In this document: one piece after another, positions 29,625 through 38,745 of the stretch
Layout of the letters: each line of letters begins with the position of its first letter
How positions within the stretch are numbered: position 1 is the stretch's first letter
Assembly (NCBI RefSeq): GCF_003952185.1
Contig: NZ_RXFS01000005.1
Coordinates: 62,001-126,000, forward strand
Reading direction: 5' to 3'
DNA: 64,000 bases
From: Variovorax sp. 679
GTDB lineage: Bacteria > Pseudomonadota > Gammaproteobacteria > Burkholderiales > Burkholderiaceae_C
Position numbers and translations under genes: made by a program
Notes under the pieces: generated by a model
Seen by the model: the letters and a program-made list of their open reading frames with translations, nothing else
What the model was told of the DNA's origin: nothing
Databases searched by the model: none

Positions 29625-30581
29625 TCAGCCGTCCGAATCGAGCGAGAACGCGGCGTTGCGGTCTTGCCCGAGCCGCTGCACCAGTTGCGGCAGCGCCGCC
29701 GCCAGCAGCGGCTTCAGCGTGTAGGGCGGATTGATCAGGAACATGCCGCTGGCCGGCAGGCCGGGCCGGTGCGTTTCGCCAGAGGCCGCATCCTTCGTGA
29801 TCTTGCTGGACTTGACCGTCAACGTGGCGTGCAGCCAGGGCTTGCCGGCCTTGGTCGCCATCGTCTTGAGCCGGCGCGGCAGGTCATGCGCCTCGGGGCG
29901 CGGAATGATCGGATACCAGACCGCATAGGTGCCGGTGGCGAAGCGCTTGAGCGCCTCGGCCACGAAGTCGAGCACGCGGCCGTAGTCGGTCTTCATTTCG
30001 TAGCTGGGGTCCATCAGCACCAGCGCGCGGCGCGACGGCGGCGGCAGGAACTTGGTGGCGCTGCCGAAGCCGTCCTCGCGCAGCACCGCGATCTGGCGGC
30101 CGGCTTCGAGCTGCGCGATGTTGGCGTCCAGCGTGCGGGCGTCGGTGGGATGCAGTTCGAACAGCTTGAGCTTGTCGTGGTCGCGCAGCAGGTGCTGCAC
30201 GATGAACGGCGAGCCGGGGTAGACGCGGGCGCCGCCCTTGGGGTTGAAGTCGTGGACCACGCTCAGGTAGCGGGCGATGGCGTTGGCCAATGGGGCTTCG
30301 GGTTCGGATGCTATTTTTTTGGTAGCAGACTTCGCTGCGGGAGCGGGCGCGGCGGGCTCTTTCTTGTCCGAAGAGAGAAGGCGCAAAACGCCTTCGGCAG
30401 CCTCGCCGCTCGTGCCGGCGTAATCGCCATCGAGCCGGTAGAGGCCGGCGCCGGCGTGGGTATCGACGACCGTCAGGGCTGCCTCTTTTTCGAGCAGGTG
30501 GTCGAGCGTCGCAATCAGCACCGTGTGCTTGAGCACGTCGGCGTGGTTGCCGGCATGGAAGGCGTGGCGGTAACTGAACAT
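29625..30581 (-). CDS. rlmJ: 23S rRNA (adenine-2030-N6)-methyltransferase
   Basis: rRNA methyltransferase of 318 aa. The N-terminus MFSYRHAFHAGNHADVLKHT and DTHAGAGLYRLDG near residue 40 are signature RlmJ blocks. MDPSYEMKTDYGRV (catalytic D-P-P/S-Y type motif) is mid-chain and WYPIIPR, GMFLINPPYTL near the end. The Escherichia coli protein is about 280 aa; here residues 71-97 are a low-complexity Ala/Pro/Lys insertion encoded around an AT-rich palindrome at 30309-30327. It ends 9 bp from the convergent rlpA. Confidence 0.94.
   Translation of the reverse strand: MFSYRHAFHAGNHADVLKHTVLIATLDHLLEKEAALTVVDTHAGAGLYRLDGDYAGTSGEAAEGVLRLLSSDKKEPAAPAPAAKSATKKIASEPEAPLANAIARYLSVVHDFNPKGGARVYPGSPFIVQHLLRDHDKLKLFELHPTDARTLDANIAQLEAGRQIAVLREDGFGSATKFLPPPSRRALVLMDPSYEMKTDYGRVLDFVAEALKRFATGTYAVWYPIIPRPEAHDLPRRLKTMATKAGKPWLHATLTVKSSKITKDAASGETHRPGLPASGMFLINPPYTLKPLLAAALPQLVQRLGQDRNAAFSLDSDG
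30309..30327. repeat. AT-rich palindromic element inside rlmJ
   Basis: TGCTA, seven T plus GG, TAGCA: an AT-rich palindrome in an otherwise GC-rich gene, at the centre of the 27-residue insertion of RlmJ. It looks like the small T-rich inverted repeats scattered in Comamonadaceae genomes. It is the only copy I found in this window. Confidence 0.4.
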
Positions 30582-30624
30582 AGGGGGAGGATGGTAACGG
30601 TGTTGGGGCCGCAGAAGCGCGAAT

Positions 30625-30654
30625 TTGCCTGCGCAGGGCCATTCTTCGTATAAT
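30625..30654 (+). promoter_or_regulatory. Promoter of rplM-rpsI
   Basis: TTGCCT (30625-30630), 18-bp spacer, perfect TATAAT (30649-30654). The predicted 5' leader is about 120 nt before rplM at 30780. I see no known autoregulatory fold in it, though such a leader could carry one. Confidence 0.7.
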
Positions 30655-30779
30655 CGCGGGCTTCGCAGCGTTTTTGTGGCCCCGCGGCGAAGACTTCAAA
30701 CCCACCTAAGAGATTCCCGTCAGAGGAACGCCGACCGTGGAAAAGGGCCCGCCAAACCCTCTTTTCAAGAGAAAAACTC

Positions 30780-31211
30780 ATGACCAAAACGTTCAGCGCC
30801 AAGCCCGCTGACGTGACGCACGAGTGGTTTGTGATTGACGCGACCGACAAGGTCCTCGGACGAGTAGCCAGCGAAGTTGCTCTCCGTTTGCGCGGCAAAC
30901 ACAAGGCCATTTACACGCCTCACGTCGATACCGGTGACTTCATCGTCATCATCAACGCATCGCACCTGCGCGTCACTGGCGCCAAGTCGATCGACAAGGT
31001 GTACTACCGTCACTCGGGCTACCCGGGCGGTATCACGGCGACCAACTTCCGCGACATGCAATCGAAGCACCCGGGCCGCGCCCTGGAAAAGGCTGTCAAG
31101 GGCATGCTGCCCAAGGGCCCGCTCGGTTACGCAATGATCAAGAAACTCAAGGTGTACGGTGGCGCTGAGCACCCGCATACCGCCCAACAGCCCAAAGTGC
31201 TGGAACTGTAA
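30780..31211 (+). CDS. rplM: 50S ribosomal protein L13
   Basis: Large-subunit protein of 143 aa, usual length 142. Motifs: [40 protein letters not shown] near residue 27, [13 protein letters not shown], and [21 protein letters not shown] near 115. It forms the conserved rplM-rpsI operon, with rpsI starting 12 bp later after AAGGAG. Confidence 0.98.
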   Translation: MTKTFSAKPADVTHEWFVIDATDKVLGRVASEVALRLRGKHKAIYTPHVDTGDFIVIINASHLRVTGAKSIDKVYYRHSGYPGGITATNFRDMQSKHPGRALEKAVKGMLPKGPLGYAMIKKLKVYGGAEHPHTAQQPKVLEL

Positions 31212-31223
31212 GGAGCCTTGAGA

Positions 31224-31616
31224 ATGATTGGTGAATGGAACAATGGCACCGGCCGTCGCAAATCGAGCGTCGCCCGCGTGTTTCTGAAAAAGGGCTCGGG
31301 CAAGATCACGGTCAACGGCAAGGACATCCAAGAGTTCTTCGGCCGCGAAACCTCGATCATGATCGCGAAGCAACCCCTCGCGCTGACCAACAACCTCGAA
31401 ACCTTCGACGTGATGGTCAACGTGCACGGCGGTGGCGAATCGGGTCAGGCCGGCGCCACGCGCCACGGCATCACCCGTGCGCTGATCGACTACGACGCCG
31501 CGCTCAAGCCCGTGCTGAGCCAGGCCGGCTACGTGACGCGTGACGCGCGCGAAGTCGAACGTAAGAAGGTCGGTCTGCACTCCGCCCGTCGTCGCAAGCA
31601 GTTCAGCAAGCGCTGA
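31224..31616 (+). CDS. rpsI: 30S ribosomal protein S9
   Basis: Small-subunit protein of 130 aa. [20 protein letters not shown] at the N-terminus, [20 protein letters not shown] near residue 70, and the basic tail [18 protein letters not shown] that reaches the ribosomal P site. ATG 31224 is preferred over an in-frame start two codons upstream since it has the better-spaced AAGGAG. A strong terminator follows 16 bp after the stop. Confidence 0.98.
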   Translation: MIGEWNNGTGRRKSSVARVFLKKGSGKITVNGKDIQEFFGRETSIMIAKQPLALTNNLETFDVMVNVHGGGESGQAGATRHGITRALIDYDAALKPVLSQAGYVTRDAREVERKKVGLHSARRRKQFSKR

Positions 31617-31632
31617 TCCACTTGTTGCGATC

Positions 31633-31658
31633 AAAAAGCCGCCTTCGGGCGGCTTTTT
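31633..31658. terminator. Intrinsic terminator after rpsI
   Basis: AAAAAGCCGCC, TTCG tetraloop, GGCGGCTTTTT: a perfect 11-bp palindrome with A-run and T-run, functional on either strand. The identical 26-base sequence recurs at 32224-32249. Confidence 0.92.
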
Positions 31659-31667
31659 CGTTGCCAG

Positions 31668-31689
31668 GGCCGCCTTCGGGCGGTCTTTT
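31668..31689 (+). terminator. Second hairpin after rpsI
   Basis: CCGCC, TTCG, GGCGG, then TCTTTT: a backup terminator 10 bp after the first, with the same loop and a shorter stem. The remainder of the gap up to erpA (to 31828) contains no gene and presumably the erpA promoter. Confidence 0.6.
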
Positions 31690-31828
31690 CATCGCATGCC
31701 CTGGCATGGCGGCGTCCCGACCCCACTTGCATAGGGGTGCACGCCACACCCGGCCTGCCGGGAATGCCGCATTGCAGTACGATCCGTTCCATTGGCCGCA
31801 TGTCCGGCCCCCAAGGAGTTACCAGTCC

Positions 31829-32194
31829 ATGAGCGCCGTAGCCGAAAACATCCAGACCCAGATGCCCGAGCCGATCGTCTTCACCGACAGCGCGGCAGCC
31901 AAGGTGGCCGACCTGATCGCCGAAGAAGGCAACCCCGACCTCAAGCTGCGCGTGTTCGTGCAGGGCGGCGGGTGCTCCGGCTTCCAGTACGGTTTCACCT
32001 TCGATGAAATCACCAACGAAGACGACACGACCATGACCAAGAACGGCGTGTCGTTGTTGATCGACGCCATGAGCTACCAGTACCTGGTCGGCGCCGAGAT
32101 CGACTACAAGGAAGACCTGCAAGGCGCCCAGTTCGTGATCAAGAACCCGAACGCCACCAGTACCTGCGGTTGCGGATCGAGCTTCTCGGCCTGA
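31829..32194 (+). CDS. erpA: Iron-sulfur cluster insertion protein ErpA
   Basis: A-type Fe-S carrier of 121 aa that delivers 4Fe-4S clusters to essential targets such as isoprenoid enzymes. The three cluster-ligand cysteines are visible: [14 protein letters not shown] near residue 50 and [10 protein letters not shown] at the C-terminus. AAGGAG (31813-31818) precedes ATG 31829; longer in-frame starts overlap the terminators and are rejected. It is flanked by two copies of the same terminator, so it is monocistronic. Confidence 0.96.
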   Translation: MSAVAENIQTQMPEPIVFTDSAAAKVADLIAEEGNPDLKLRVFVQGGGCSGFQYGFTFDEITNEDDTTMTKNGVSLLIDAMSYQYLVGAEIDYKEDLQGAQFVIKNPNATSTCGCGSSFSA

Positions 32195-32223
32195 TGCCCG
32201 GATGCTTCTGACCTAGCCTCCCC

Positions 32224-32249
32224 AAAAAGCCGCCTTCGGGCGGCTTTTT
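32224..32249. terminator. Intrinsic terminator after erpA
   Basis: Same 26-base palindrome as at 31633 (AAAAAGCCGCC-TTCG-GGCGGCTTTTT), 29 bp beyond the erpA stop and 27 bp before the MFS start. Confidence 0.92.
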
Positions 32250-32276
32250 CGTTCCTGCTTCTTTTTCCTCCCGCCC

Positions 32277-33701
32277 ATGACTTCCGAGGCTGAACCCTCC
32301 GCCCATCCCGTCCGCAAGAGCCTGCTGTGGCTGGTCGCCGTCGGCTTCTTCATGCAGACGCTCGATGCCACCATCATCAACACGGCATTGCCGGCGATGG
32401 CCGCCAGCCTCGGCGAGAGCCCGCTGCGCATGCAGTCGGTGGTGGTGGCCTATGCGCTGACCATGGCGATGCTGATCCCGGCCTCGGGCTGGATCGCTGA
32501 CCGCTTCGGCACGCGCCGCATCTTCTTCTCGGCCATCGTGCTGTTCGCGCTCGGCTCGGTGCTGTGCGCGCTGTCGCACAGCCTGGGCCAGCTGGTGGCG
32601 GCGCGCGTGGTGCAGGGGCTCGGCGGGGCGCTGCTGCTGCCCGTGGGGCGGCTGTCGCTGCTGCGCACGGTGCCGCGCGGGGAGTTCCTCCAGGCGATGA
32701 GCTTCGTGGCCATTCCGGGGCTCATAGGTCCCTTGCTGGGCCCTACGCTGGGCGGGTGGCTGGTGCAGTACGCCTCCTGGCACTGGATCTTCCTGATCAA
32801 CGTGCCCGTGGGGCTGGCCGGCTGCATCGCCACGCTCAAGTACATGCCCGACCTGCGTGGCGTGGTGCAGAAGCGTTTCGACAGCGTCGGCTACGCGATG
32901 CTTGCCTTTGGCATGGTGGCGATCTCGCTCTCGCTCGACGGCGTGGGCCTGCGCCAGGGCGGCGTGATGGTCGTGCTGATCTTCGGCTTCGCGAGCATCG
33001 TCGCCTACTGGCTGCGCGCCGCGCGCATACCTGAGCCGCTTTTTGCACCGTCGCTCTTTCACGTGCCGACGCTCAGCATCGGCCTGATCGGCAACCTGTT
33101 CTCGCGCCTGGGCAGCAGCTGCATGCCTTTCCTGGTGCCGCTGCTGCTGCAGGTGTCGATGGGCTATTCGCCGGTGCGCGCCGGGCTGATGATGCTGCCG
33201 ATCGCGCTGGCCGGCATGGCCATGAAGCGCTTCGCCACGCCGTTGATCACGCGCCACGGCTACCGCAAGGTGCTGGTGGTCAACACCATCCTCGTGGGCT
33301 GCACCATGGCCAGCTTCGGCCTGACGGCGCCGGGCCAGCCTATGGCGCTGCACGTGCTGCAGCTGCTGGCTTTCGGTGCGGTCAATTCGCTGCAGTTCAC
33401 GGCGATGAACACGATCACGCTGAAGGACCTGGACGGCAGCATGGCCAGCAGCGGCAACAGCCTGCTGTCGATGGTGCAGATGCTGGCCATGAGCATGGGC
33501 GTGGCCGCCGCGGGTGCCGTGCTGGCAGGCTACAACGGCATCTTCGGTACAGATACGCCGGCGCACACGCTGGACGCTTTTCAGGCTACTTTTGCGAGCA
33601 TGGGGCTCATCACGGTGGCTTCTGCGCTGATCTTCTGGCATCTGCCGTCGGAAGTGCGCGCGCCGCACCCGGCGCAGCCGGAGGTTTCCGGCCAGGGCTG
33701 A
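32277..33701 (+). CDS. MFS transporter, DHA2 (14-TM, EmrB/HsrA-like) family
   Basis: Drug:H+ antiporter-like permease of 474 aa. Motif D1 LDATIINTALPAMAASLG near residue 24, motif A GWIADRFGTRRIFF near 72, motif C-like GLIGPLLGPTLGGWLVQYASWHWIF near 145. About 13-14 hydrophobic segments; no adjacent membrane-fusion (EmrA) gene. It resembles MdtD/HsrA. A start only 27 bp after a terminator implies that its promoter overlaps the erpA terminator region. It ends 1 bp from the convergent anmK. Confidence 0.9.
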   Translation: MTSEAEPSAHPVRKSLLWLVAVGFFMQTLDATIINTALPAMAASLGESPLRMQSVVVAYALTMAMLIPASGWIADRFGTRRIFFSAIVLFALGSVLCALSHSLGQLVAARVVQGLGGALLLPVGRLSLLRTVPRGEFLQAMSFVAIPGLIGPLLGPTLGGWLVQYASWHWIFLINVPVGLAGCIATLKYMPDLRGVVQKRFDSVGYAMLAFGMVAISLSLDGVGLRQGGVMVVLIFGFASIVAYWLRAARIPEPLFAPSLFHVPTLSIGLIGNLFSRLGSSCMPFLVPLLLQVSMGYSPVRAGLMMLPIALAGMAMKRFATPLITRHGYRKVLVVNTILVGCTMASFGLTAPGQPMALHVLQLLAFGAVNSLQFTAMNTITLKDLDGSMASSGNSLLSMVQMLAMSMGVAAAGAVLAGYNGIFGTDTPAHTLDAFQATFASMGLITVASALIFWHLPSEVRAPHPAQPEVSGQG

Positions 33702-33702
33702 T

Positions 33703-34827
33703 TCAGGCCGGGTAGATCGCGCCGAGCACGCGCTCTCCGCGCGCGCCGGTCACGCTGGCGAGGTTCCCCGCCTCGCGACGAACGCTGGCGCGGGCAAGCC
33801 AGGCAAATGCCGCCGCCTCGACCTGCTGGGGCGGCAGGCCGTGATCGGTCGATGCCGCGACGGTCACGCCGGGCAACAGTGCGCGCAGGCGGGCCAGCAG
33901 ATGGTCGTTCAGGGCGCCGCCACCGCAGACGATCAGCAGCTTGCTGTCTTTTCCGTAGCGCTTCACGTCCGCTGCGCAGGCTTGGGCGGTCAGTTCGGCC
34001 AGGGTGGCCTGCACGTCCTCGGGCACCATCACCGTGGTGCCGAGCTGGGCGGCGAGCCAGTCCGGATTGAACAGGTCGCGCCCGGTGCTCTTTGGCGGCG
34101 TCCTGCCGAAGTACGGATCGGCCAGAAACTGCGCGAGCAGGCCGGGCAGCACCTGTCCGCTGGCTGCCCACTGGCCGCCGAGGTCGAAGGGCCGGCCCTG
34201 GTGGGCCTGGCACCAGTGGTCCATCAGCGCGTTGCCGGGGCCGCAGTCGAAGCCGAGCACGGAGGCGCCGCCAGACGTGTTCGTGGCCGGCAAAAAGCTC
34301 AAATTCGAAATGCCGCCGATGTTCAGCACCGCGACCGTCTCGTCGGCCCGCGCGAACAGCGCTCTGTGAAAGGCCGGCACCAGCGGTGCGCCCTGGCCGC
34401 CGGCCGCGAGATCGCGGCTGCGGAAATCGCCGACTACATCGATGCCGGTCAGCTCAGCCAGCAGCGAAGGGTTGTTGATCTGGAGCGTGTAGCCGACTTC
34501 GTCGAACTCGAGCGGCCGGTGGCGCACGGTCTGCCCATGCGCGCCGATGGCGGTGACGGCGCGGGCGTCCGTGCCGCTGTCCGCCAGTAGTTGGTGGACC
34601 ACGCCGGCATAGGCGCGCGCGAGCCCATTGCCGGCAAGGGCCGCCCTGTGCAGTTCGTTGTCGCCGGGAGTGTTGAGCGCAAGCAGTTCCGCGCGCAGTG
34701 CCACGGGAAAGGCGGCCGTGGCGTAGGAGCGCACCGCGATGCGGCCGTCCGAGAAATCGGCGAGCACGCCGTCGACGCCGTCGAGCGAGGTGCCCGACAT
34801 CAGGCCGATGAAGAGATCGGCCGCCAT
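33703..34827 (-). CDS. anmK: Anhydro-N-acetylmuramic acid kinase
   Basis: Peptidoglycan-recycling kinase of 374 aa that converts anhydroMurNAc to MurNAc-6-phosphate. The N-terminal FIGLMSGTSLDGVDGVLADF, IGAHGQTVRHRP near residue 94, NIGGISNLSFLP near 170, and CGGGALNDHL near 300 are AnmK hallmarks. It lies 11 bp downstream of an M23 peptidase gene on the same strand, so a wall hydrolase and a wall-sugar recycling enzyme share a transcript. Confidence 0.96.
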   Translation of the reverse strand: MAADLFIGLMSGTSLDGVDGVLADFSDGRIAVRSYATAAFPVALRAELLALNTPGDNELHRAALAGNGLARAYAGVVHQLLADSGTDARAVTAIGAHGQTVRHRPLEFDEVGYTLQINNPSLLAELTGIDVVGDFRSRDLAAGGQGAPLVPAFHRALFARADETVAVLNIGGISNLSFLPATNTSGGASVLGFDCGPGNALMDHWCQAHQGRPFDLGGQWAASGQVLPGLLAQFLADPYFGRTPPKSTGRDLFNPDWLAAQLGTTVMVPEDVQATLAELTAQACAADVKRYGKDSKLLIVCGGGALNDHLLARLRALLPGVTVAASTDHGLPPQQVEAAAFAWLARASVRREAGNLASVTGARGERVLGAIYPA

Positions 34828-34838
34828 TTGCCGGGTGA

Positions 34839-36185
34839 TCAGTCGGCGCTGGCCTGGATGACGGAGAAGGCCGCGGCCAGTTCGGTGCGCGCGCCGATGG
34901 CCACGCGCTCGAAGGCGGGACGCATGGCGGCGGTGATCGGTGCGCCGCCTTCCTGTGCGATGGAGGTCGGGTCCTGGTAGACGCCGCCCACGCGGAATTC
35001 GAAGTGCAGGTGCGGGCCGGTGGCCCAGCCGGTGGAGCCCACCGCGCCGACCGTCTGGCCCTGGCTCACGGCCTGGCCCGCCTTGACGTCGATGCGGCTC
35101 AGGTGCGCATACGCCGTCTGCTGGTTGTTGCGGTGGTTGATGATGACGATGTTGCCGTAGCCGTTCTGCGTGCCGGCGAAATCGACCGTGCCGTCGCCGA
35201 CCGAACGCACCGAGGTGCCGGTGGGCGCCGCGTAGTCGATGCCGTTGTGCTGGCGCCAGCTGTTCAGGATCGGATGCATGCGCATCGCGAAGCCGCTGGA
35301 CACGCGCGAGAACTCGACCGGCGTTGCAAGGTATGCCTTGCGCAGGCTGTCGCCGTTCGGGCGGTAGTAGCTGCCCTTCTGGCCCGCGCCCGGGGGCTGG
35401 AACCAGACGGCCTGGTGGATCTTGCCGTTGTTCTCGAACTCGGCCGACAGTACGCGGCCGCTGCGCAGCGCCTGCCCGTCGGCTTCGAAGGTCTCGTACA
35501 CCACGGCGAAGCGGTCGCCCTTGCGCAGGTTTCGCACGTCGACGTCGCCCGCGAAGATGTCGGCCAGCTGGCTCGCCACTGCGTCGGGAATGCGCGAGTC
35601 GTCGGTGGCGGCAAACAGCGAGGTGCGGATGGTGCCGCTCGCCAGGCGCGTGCCCGGGGTGAGCGAATCGCGCTCGGTCACGCCGGCGAAGCCGGTGGGC
35701 GTGCGCTCGATGACGAAGCGCTTGAAGCCGCCGTCGCCATCGGGAATCCAGCGGGCGCTGAGCTTCTTGAGCTGGTTTTCCTGCGTGGCCTCGGCCGTCA
35801 CGGTGCGGCCGGCGCGCGAGAACAGCGCATTGCGGGCTTCCACGCTGCCGCGCACGAAGGCGGTGGCGGCCGGGTCGGAGATGCCCAGGCGCTTCATCAG
35901 CGCGTCGGCGGTGTCGCTCGAGCGGGTGACGTCGGTGCGGAAGAGTGTGAAGCTGAAGTTCTCGAGCGATTCGCTCTGGTCGGCGAACGAGACGGGCGCC
36001 GTGGCTTCGAGGATCTGGTGGACCGGGAGGTCGGATGCGTCGGGGCCGAGGGAGGCCACCGCGAGGGTGCCGGCGCTCAGCAAGGCGGCAGCGATGACCG
36101 CTGTGATCTGCCTGGGGTACGTCCGGAATGTATAGGCCACGCGAGAAGCGAGAAGCTCCTCGGCGGCAAGAATGCCGTTGATCAA
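34839..36185 (-). CDS. M23 (LytM-type) metallopeptidase, MepM-like
   Basis: Membrane-anchored murein endopeptidase of 448 aa. A TM anchor (about residues 28-46) is followed by an OapA/LysM-like region and a C-terminal M23 domain: MRMHPILNSWRQHNGIDYAA with the first zinc ligands (HxxxD), and GPHLHFEFRVGG with the HxH ligand. Predicted to cut D-Ala-mDAP crosslinks for wall expansion. It is divergent from tyrS, with a 185-bp gap. I see only AT-rich promoter-like sequence in that gap and no gene. It is probably co-transcribed with anmK. Confidence 0.92.
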   Translation of the reverse strand: MINGILAAEELLASRVAYTFRTYPRQITAVIAAALLSAGTLAVASLGPDASDLPVHQILEATAPVSFADQSESLENFSFTLFRTDVTRSSDTADALMKRLGISDPAATAFVRGSVEARNALFSRAGRTVTAEATQENQLKKLSARWIPDGDGGFKRFVIERTPTGFAGVTERDSLTPGTRLASGTIRTSLFAATDDSRIPDAVASQLADIFAGDVDVRNLRKGDRFAVVYETFEADGQALRSGRVLSAEFENNGKIHQAVWFQPPGAGQKGSYYRPNGDSLRKAYLATPVEFSRVSSGFAMRMHPILNSWRQHNGIDYAAPTGTSVRSVGDGTVDFAGTQNGYGNIVIINHRNNQQTAYAHLSRIDVKAGQAVSQGQTVGAVGSTGWATGPHLHFEFRVGGVYQDPTSIAQEGGAPITAAMRPAFERVAIGARTELAAAFSVIQASAD

Positions 36186-36370
36186 ACTATGAATTCCAGC
36201 TCAGGTTCTGCAGGTCCGTGCTGCAAGGCCCAGTAACGTTCAGGGCGGCAGGAGACGGTGCGGAAAGAAGCGCCGCTTAGAATTCGGCGCTTGAAAAGTC
36301 GGGCTGAGTATAGCTTCGGCACCCCAAAAATCAGCCAAAAAAGCCCGTAAAGGCCGAATCTGTTACATCC

Positions 36371-37579
36371 ATGAGCCTCTCGAATAGTGTAGGACGCGCG
36401 CTCGAAATCTCCCTCCGGGGCGCTGACGAGCTGCTGCCGCAGGACGAATGGGTGCGCAAGCTCCAGCGCTCCGAAGCGACCGGAACCCCGTTGCGGATCA
36501 AGCTGGGCCTGGACCCGACGGCGCCCGACATCCACATCGGCCACACCGTGGTGCTCAACAAGATGCGCCAGCTGCAGGACCTGGGGCACCGGGTGATCTT
36601 CCTGATCGGCGACTTCACGACCACCATCGGCGATCCTTCCGGCCGCAACAGCACCCGCCCGCCGCTCACCCGCGAGCAGATCGAGGCCAACGCTCAGACT
36701 TACTACAAGCAGGCCAGCCTGGTGCTGGACCCCGAGAAGACCGAGATCCGCTACAACTCCGAATGGAGCGACCCCCTCGGTGCCCGCGGCATGATCCAGC
36801 TCGCCGCCAAGTACACGGTGGCCCGGATGATGGAGCGCGACGACTTCAACAAGCGCTTCAAGGCCGGCCAGTCGATCTCGGTCCACGAATTCCTTTACCC
36901 GCTGATGCAGGGCTACGACTCGGTCGCCCTGAAGAGCGACCTCGAACTGGGTGGAACCGACCAGAGGTTCAACCTGCTCGTCGGCCGTCACCTCCAGCAG
37001 GAGTATGGCCAGGAGCCGCAGTGCATACTCACTATGCCGCTGTTGGAGGGGCTCGATGGCGTTGAGAAGATGTCCAAGAGCAAGAACAACTACATCGGCA
37101 TCAGCGAGGACGCCAACACCATGTTCGCCAAGGTGCTGTCGATCTCCGACGACCTGATGTGGCGCTGGTACACGCTGCTGAGCTTCCAGTCGCTCGAGCA
37201 GATCGCGGCGCTGAAGGCCGAGATCGAGGGCGGCCGCAACCCGAAGGACGCCAAGGTCGCGCTGGCCAAGGAAATCACCGCGCGCTTCCACAATGCGGCG
37301 GCGGCGGACGCGGCCGAGCAGGATTTCATCAACCGCAGCAAGGGCGGCGTGCCTGACGAGATTCCGGAAGTGTCGCTGTCGGGTGCACCGCTGGGCATCG
37401 CCCAGGTGCTCAAGCAGGCAAACCTTGCGCCGTCGACCTCGGAAGGCAACCGCCTGATCGACGGCGGCGGCGTGCGGATCGACTCCGCCGTGGTCAGCGA
37501 CAAGGCGCTGAAGCTGCCCGCAGGCAGCTACGTGGTGCAGGTCGGCAAGCGCAAGTTCGCTCGCGTGACCCTGAGCTGA
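36371..37579 (+). CDS. tyrS: Tyrosine-tRNA ligase
   Basis: Class I aminoacyl-tRNA synthetase of 402 aa. The HIGH motif is in [20 protein letters not shown] near residue 50, KMSKS in [14 protein letters not shown] near 232, and a C-terminal S4 RNA-binding domain covers about 340-402 ([16 protein letters not shown]). The KMSKS form places it in the TyrZ-like lineage rather than the KFGKT type of Escherichia coli TyrS. Family position is certain; the ATG gives the expected N-terminus. Confidence 0.97.
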   Translation: MSLSNSVGRALEISLRGADELLPQDEWVRKLQRSEATGTPLRIKLGLDPTAPDIHIGHTVVLNKMRQLQDLGHRVIFLIGDFTTTIGDPSGRNSTRPPLTREQIEANAQTYYKQASLVLDPEKTEIRYNSEWSDPLGARGMIQLAAKYTVARMMERDDFNKRFKAGQSISVHEFLYPLMQGYDSVALKSDLELGGTDQRFNLLVGRHLQQEYGQEPQCILTMPLLEGLDGVEKMSKSKNNYIGISEDANTMFAKVLSISDDLMWRWYTLLSFQSLEQIAALKAEIEGGRNPKDAKVALAKEITARFHNAAAADAAEQDFINRSKGGVPDEIPEVSLSGAPLGIAQVLKQANLAPSTSEGNRLIDGGGVRIDSAVVSDKALKLPAGSYVVQVGKRKFARVTLS

Positions 37580-37592
37580 GGCCGGCCGGACT

Positions 37593-37614
37593 AGGTCCGC
37601 TTCTCAGCGGACCT
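37593..37614. terminator. Perfect hairpin between convergent tyrS and OmpA genes
   Basis: AGGTCCGC, loop TTCTCA, GCGGACCT: an 8-bp perfect stem. The loop contains the stop codon of the minus-strand OmpA gene (37604-37606). There is no T-run, so termination would be weak or Rho-assisted; it could also protect the 3' ends of both messages. Confidence 0.45.
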
Positions 37615-38233
37615 CGATCGTGACGCGCCGGTTGCGCGGCTCGTCCACCTCGTCGGCGGTCGGAATGGCCAGGTCGCGCTCGCCGCGGCCCACGGCCTCG
37701 ATGCGGTTCGCCGGGAACTGGCGCTCCACGAAGAGCTGCGCCACTTCCTGCGCCCGACGGCGCGACAGTTCGTCGTTCTGCTCGCCGCTGCCCTTGGTGT
37801 CGGTGTGGCCCGTGACCACGATGTCGCCGCCGCTGCGCGCCAGGGCTGCGGCCAGCGCCTCGGTCATGATCTGCTGCGACGCCGCCGTCAGCGTGGTGCC
37901 GCCGAGCTCGAAGTACACCGTGTATCGCTGCGGCGGGGGCGGGCGCATGTCGAACAGCGACTTGTTTTCAGCCTGCACCTTGGCCGGGTCGACCTTGTCG
38001 ACCACCGGCGCGCCCTTGGCGCCCACCGCGGCCGTGGCGCGCTGGTAGGGCGTGGAGAGCACTTCCTCCCCGTCCTTGGCGCGCACCACCACCCCGGAAG
38101 CAGAGCCATCGGCCTGCGGCAGGAGCACAACCCGCGTGCCGGGCGTCGAGCACGCGGCCAGCAGCGCTGCGGCCAGCGTGGCCGCGAAAAGGGATGCGAG
38201 GCGGGAGGATTGGAGTTTCGGCATCTTCATCAT
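37604..38233 (-). CDS. OmpA-domain lipoprotein
   Basis: Outer-membrane lipoprotein of 209 aa. Signal with lipobox LLAAC (Cys near residue 28). The C-terminal OmpA peptidoglycan-binding domain covers about 100-209: VYFELGGTTLTAASQQIMTE, VTGHTDTKGSGEQNDELSRR and GRGERDLAIPT. It overlaps the preceding FecR-domain gene by 4 bp (ATGA), so the pair is co-translated. In related genomes such FecR-OmpA pairs accompany a CHASE2 sensor; none is visible here. Confidence 0.9.
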   Translation of the reverse strand: MMKMPKLQSSRLASLFAATLAAALLAACSTPGTRVVLLPQADGSASGVVVRAKDGEEVLSTPYQRATAAVGAKGAPVVDKVDPAKVQAENKSLFDMRPPPPQRYTVYFELGGTTLTAASQQIMTEALAAALARSGGDIVVTGHTDTKGSGEQNDELSRRRAQEVAQLFVERQFPANRIEAVGRGERDLAIPTADEVDEPRNRRVTIEVR

Positions 38234-38745
38234 GGTTGGCCGTCTGCTTGCACGATGAAGTCGGTGCCGCGGATGCCGATGGTGGCGGTCTGCGTTTCGA
38301 CCCGAACCGCGTCGGGGTTGGTCTTGCCGATCAGGCCGGTGATCATGCGCATGGAGCCGCGCAGCAGCGAGAGCAGCATGCCGCCGTCGCGCGTCGTGCC
38401 GTCGAAGTGGAATTCCTTGAGGTCGAGCCGCGAAGAGGGGCCGACCACCAGCGTCGTGTCGTCGCGCAGCACCACGGAGGCGGAGGAATCGGGGCCGGTC
38501 ACGATGCGGTCCACGGCGCCCAGTGCATCGCCGGGGCTGGCGGTGCGGGCGGCGCCGGCGCCGTTGAGCAGCTGTACGCTGCCGCGCACGGATTTCACGA
38601 AGCCGGCCTGGAGATCGGCCTTGGCGGCGGGCGCGGCAGGCGTGGTTGCCGCGGGTGCGGGAGCCGCTGGCGGCGTCTGTGCTTGTGCCAGCGCGGCCCC
38701 CGCGATGGCGAGGCCGCCCAGGGCGGTCACGAGGTTTTTCATCAT
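38230..38745 (-). CDS. FecR-domain periplasmic protein
   Basis: Protein of 171 aa with a signal peptide (MMKNLVTALGGLAIAGAALA, cleavage after AQA), an Ala/Pro-rich linker to about residue 40, and a FecR domain (SVRGSVQLLNGAGAARTASP; SSASVVLRDDTTLVVGPSSR; TATIGIRGTDFIV). Without a sigma-factor neighbour it is not a classical FecR anti-sigma regulator but the stand-alone exported type. ATG 38745 is the preferred start; an in-frame start at 38814 would precede the signal with an unlikely extra stretch. Confidence 0.82.
   Translation of the reverse strand: MMKNLVTALGGLAIAGAALAQAQTPPAAPAPAATTPAAPAAKADLQAGFVKSVRGSVQLLNGAGAARTASPGDALGAVDRIVTGPDSSASVVLRDDTTLVVGPSSRLDLKEFHFDGTTRDGGMLLSLLRGSMRMITGLIGKTNPDAVRVETQTATIGIRGTDFIVQADGQP

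Noticed and set aside
30655..30779. Known ribosomal-protein autoregulatory leader before rplM
   Set aside because: A leader exists, but I could not recognise any described L13 or S9 binding structure in it.
36186..36370. T-box or other leader element before tyrS
   Set aside because: No T-box consensus or terminator-antiterminator pair is visible; tyrS in this group is not known to use one.
38230..38233. FecR protein as an anti-sigma regulator
   Set aside because: No ECF sigma factor or TonB receptor gene is nearby; the protein is a stand-alone exported FecR-domain type.
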